A DNA stretch of 7,558 nucleotides from Caldilineaceae bacterium. GTDB lineage: Bacteria; Chloroflexota; Anaerolineae; Caldilineales; Caldilineaceae. The stretch is from contig WGCB01000431.1 in NCBI GenBank assembly GCA_015494005.1, positions 1 through 7,558 on the forward strand. Direction: 5' to 3'. Both the position numbers and the translations under genes were made by a program. This document shows positions 6,530 through 7,558 of the stretch, in pieces (positions within the stretch are counted from its first letter, which is position 1; each line of letters opens with the position of its first letter). A model generated the notes under the pieces. That model was not told the origin of the DNA. It did not search any database and saw only the letters and a program-made list of their open reading frames with translations.

Positions 6530-7432
6530 TCAATACGTCTTCGGCAGCCAGGCGTCCCAGATCCGTTTCTCGTTCTGGACCGCCGTCTCCAGGTTCTGCA
6601 AGGAGATAATCACGTACAGGGCATCGATGATGGTGTGCTGGGCAATGCGGGAGGCGATGGCCTCGGCCCGGGTCTCCCGCGCCACGCTGAGCAGGGTCAC
6701 GTCCGCGTGCTTGGTGATGGGGGACTGGGCATTCCCGGTGATCACGATGGTGGCGGCGCCGTTCTTCTTGGCCTCCTGGAGCGTCAGCACTGGATCCACG
6801 GAGCTGCCGGACTGGGAGATCCCCACCACCACGTCGCCCGGCCCCACCAGGGCCGCGTCCATGAGCTGCAGGTAGGAATCCGTCCGGGCCCGGCAGTTCA
6901 GCCCCAGGCGAGAGAACATGTTGTACATGTCGTGCACGATGGGCCCCGAGGTGCCCGCCCCGATGATCAGGATGCGCTTGGCCCGGTTCAGGAGATCCAC
7001 CGCCTGGGTCAAACTCTCCGGATCCAGCACCTCCAGGGTGTCGTACAGGGCCTGGATGTTGGACATGAAAACCTTCCGGGCCACGGTGAGGGGATCGTCG
7101 TCCTCCTCGATGTTGTCGTGGATGATCTGGGTGGGGCTGGCCATGTCCCGGGCGATGGAGAGCTTCAGGTCCAGGTAGCCCTGGAAGCCCGCATTGCGGC
7201 AGAAACGCAGCACCGTGGTGTCGCTGACGCCGCACTCCTGGGCCACCTGGGCCATGGAGAGGTGGATCACCTCCTCGGGCCGCTGCAGCACCCAGTTAGC
7301 GACTCGCGCCTCGGCCGCGGCCAGGGCCGGCAGCTGGCTGCGGATGCGGGCCAGCGCATTGGAGGAAGCGTTGGTTCGGCTGGAGGAAGTCGCCATGGGC
7401 TGACTCGGGGTAGCTTTGTTCTGGGACATCAT
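6530..7432 (-). CDS. RpiR/MurR-family transcriptional regulator (HTH + SIS domain)
   Basis: Predicted DNA-binding regulator of the transporter and salvage genes that follow it. Numbered from the ATG at 7432 (300 residues), residues about 25-96 form the RpiR-type N-terminal domain, with a helix-turn-helix around 59-82 (SMAQVAQECGVSDTTVLRFC). Residues about 145-275 form a SIS sugar-phosphate-binding fold with GAGTSG at 158-163 and SQSGSS at 206-211. Family members commonly bind sugar phosphates, so the likely effector is a 5-substituted ribose-1-phosphate or ribulose-1-phosphate made by MtnK or MtnA; this is inference. The length suits the family (about 280-300). The frame stays open to a GTG at 7510, but the extra 26 residues are Pro/Cys-rich and unlike the family. 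Two consecutive ATGs (7432 and 7429) are better starts, though only a weak AGGG lies upstream, so the exact start is uncertain. A 142-bp gap separates it from the binding-protein gene. Confidence 0.9.
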   Translation of the reverse strand: MMSQNKATPSQPMATSSSRTNASSNALARIRSQLPALAAAEARVANWVLQRPEEVIHLSMAQVAQECGVSDTTVLRFCRNAGFQGYLDLKLSIARDMASPTQIIHDNIEEDDDPLTVARKVFMSNIQALYDTLEVLDPESLTQAVDLLNRAKRILIIGAGTSGPIVHDMYNMFSRLGLNCRARTDSYLQLMDAALVGPGDVVVGISQSGSSVDPVLTLQEAKKNGAATIVITGNAQSPITKHADVTLLSVARETRAEAIASRIAQHTIIDALYVIISLQNLETAVQNEKRIWDAWLPKTY

Positions 7433-7523
7433 GGCTGTGTGCACCCTGCAGGCCGAAAACTGCCTTCGCCAGTCAGGGGGGCAAACGGGGGAGGGGTGTG
7501 ATGGTAGCACTGCATAAATCGGG

Positions 7524-7544
7524 GGTGTTATGTGGTGTTACCAC
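7524..7544. promoter_or_regulatory. Candidate operator upstream of the RpiR-family gene
   Basis: Positions 7532-7544 form a perfect short palindrome, GTGGT-GTT-ACCAC. Overlapping it, the heptamer GGTGTTA occurs at 7524-7530 and 7534-7540, exactly 10 bp apart, which puts both copies on one face of the helix. The site lies about 90-110 bp before the likely regulator start, a fitting place for promoter control or autoregulation. No convincing -35/-10 pair could be picked. Whether RpiR binds here is unknown. Confidence 0.35.
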
Positions 7545-7558
7545 GACCATCTTAGCAC

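Noticed and set aside
7433..7510. 26-codon GTG-started extension of the RpiR-family regulator
   Set aside because: No Shine-Dalgarno sequence before the GTG and unlike the family; the ATG pair at 7432/7429 gives a normal length. Not fully excluded.
1..7558. Mobile elements, CRISPR arrays, tRNA or rRNA genes
   Set aside because: No transposase motifs, terminal inverted repeats, regularly spaced repeats or RNA-gene sequences were seen; the whole window is accounted for by the six-gene block and its short gaps.

Overview
The window is one six-gene block, all on the minus strand, so it reads from right to left. High GC, compact spacing and a lipoprotein signal ending in V-S-A-C followed by an Ala/Pro/Thr/Gln-rich linker suggest a GC-rich, non-proteobacterial bacterium. 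The linker style is like that of Chloroflexota (Anaerolineae/Caldilineae) lipoproteins, but this is an impression from composition, not a phylogenetic result.

Layout in transcription order: (1) an RpiR/MurR-family regulator with an N-terminal HTH and a C-terminal sugar-phosphate-binding SIS domain (about 7432-6530); (2) a sugar-type substrate-binding lipoprotein (6387-5257); (3) a double-NBD sugar ABC ATPase of the RbsA/MglA type (5149-3635); (4) an RbsC/MglC-type permease (3630-2632); (5) an S-methyl-5-thioribose-1-phosphate isomerase, mtnA (2608-1487); (6) an S-methyl-5-thioribose kinase, mtnK (1382-114). The left 113 bases hold only a small hairpin after mtnK. The right 126 bases hold the probable control region of the regulator, with a short palindrome and a 10-bp-phased direct repeat.

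Together the genes read as a scavenging cassette. A periplasmic or surface lipoprotein captures a ribose derivative altered at C5. The RbsA/RbsC-like importer brings it in, MtnK phosphorylates C1, and MtnA converts the aldose-1-phosphate to the ketose-1-phosphate. The RpiR protein probably senses one of the phosphorylated intermediates. The likeliest substrate is 5-methylthioribose. 5-Deoxyribose is a real alternative, because both by-products pass through the same kinase and isomerase chemistry in DHAP-shunt pathways. No nucleosidase, phosphorylase, aldolase or later methionine-salvage enzyme lies in the window, so the sugar is probably taken up already freed from adenine and the product is finished elsewhere.

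The non-coding parts carry most of the unexpected structure: a 38-nt, 17-bp hairpin between the binding-protein and ATPase genes whose G-U pairs fit only the transcribed strand; a threefold 13-bp tandem repeat that multiplies the ribosome-binding site before mtnK; an imperfect hairpin around the mtnA ribosome-binding site; and a duplicated ribosome-binding region before the binding-protein gene.
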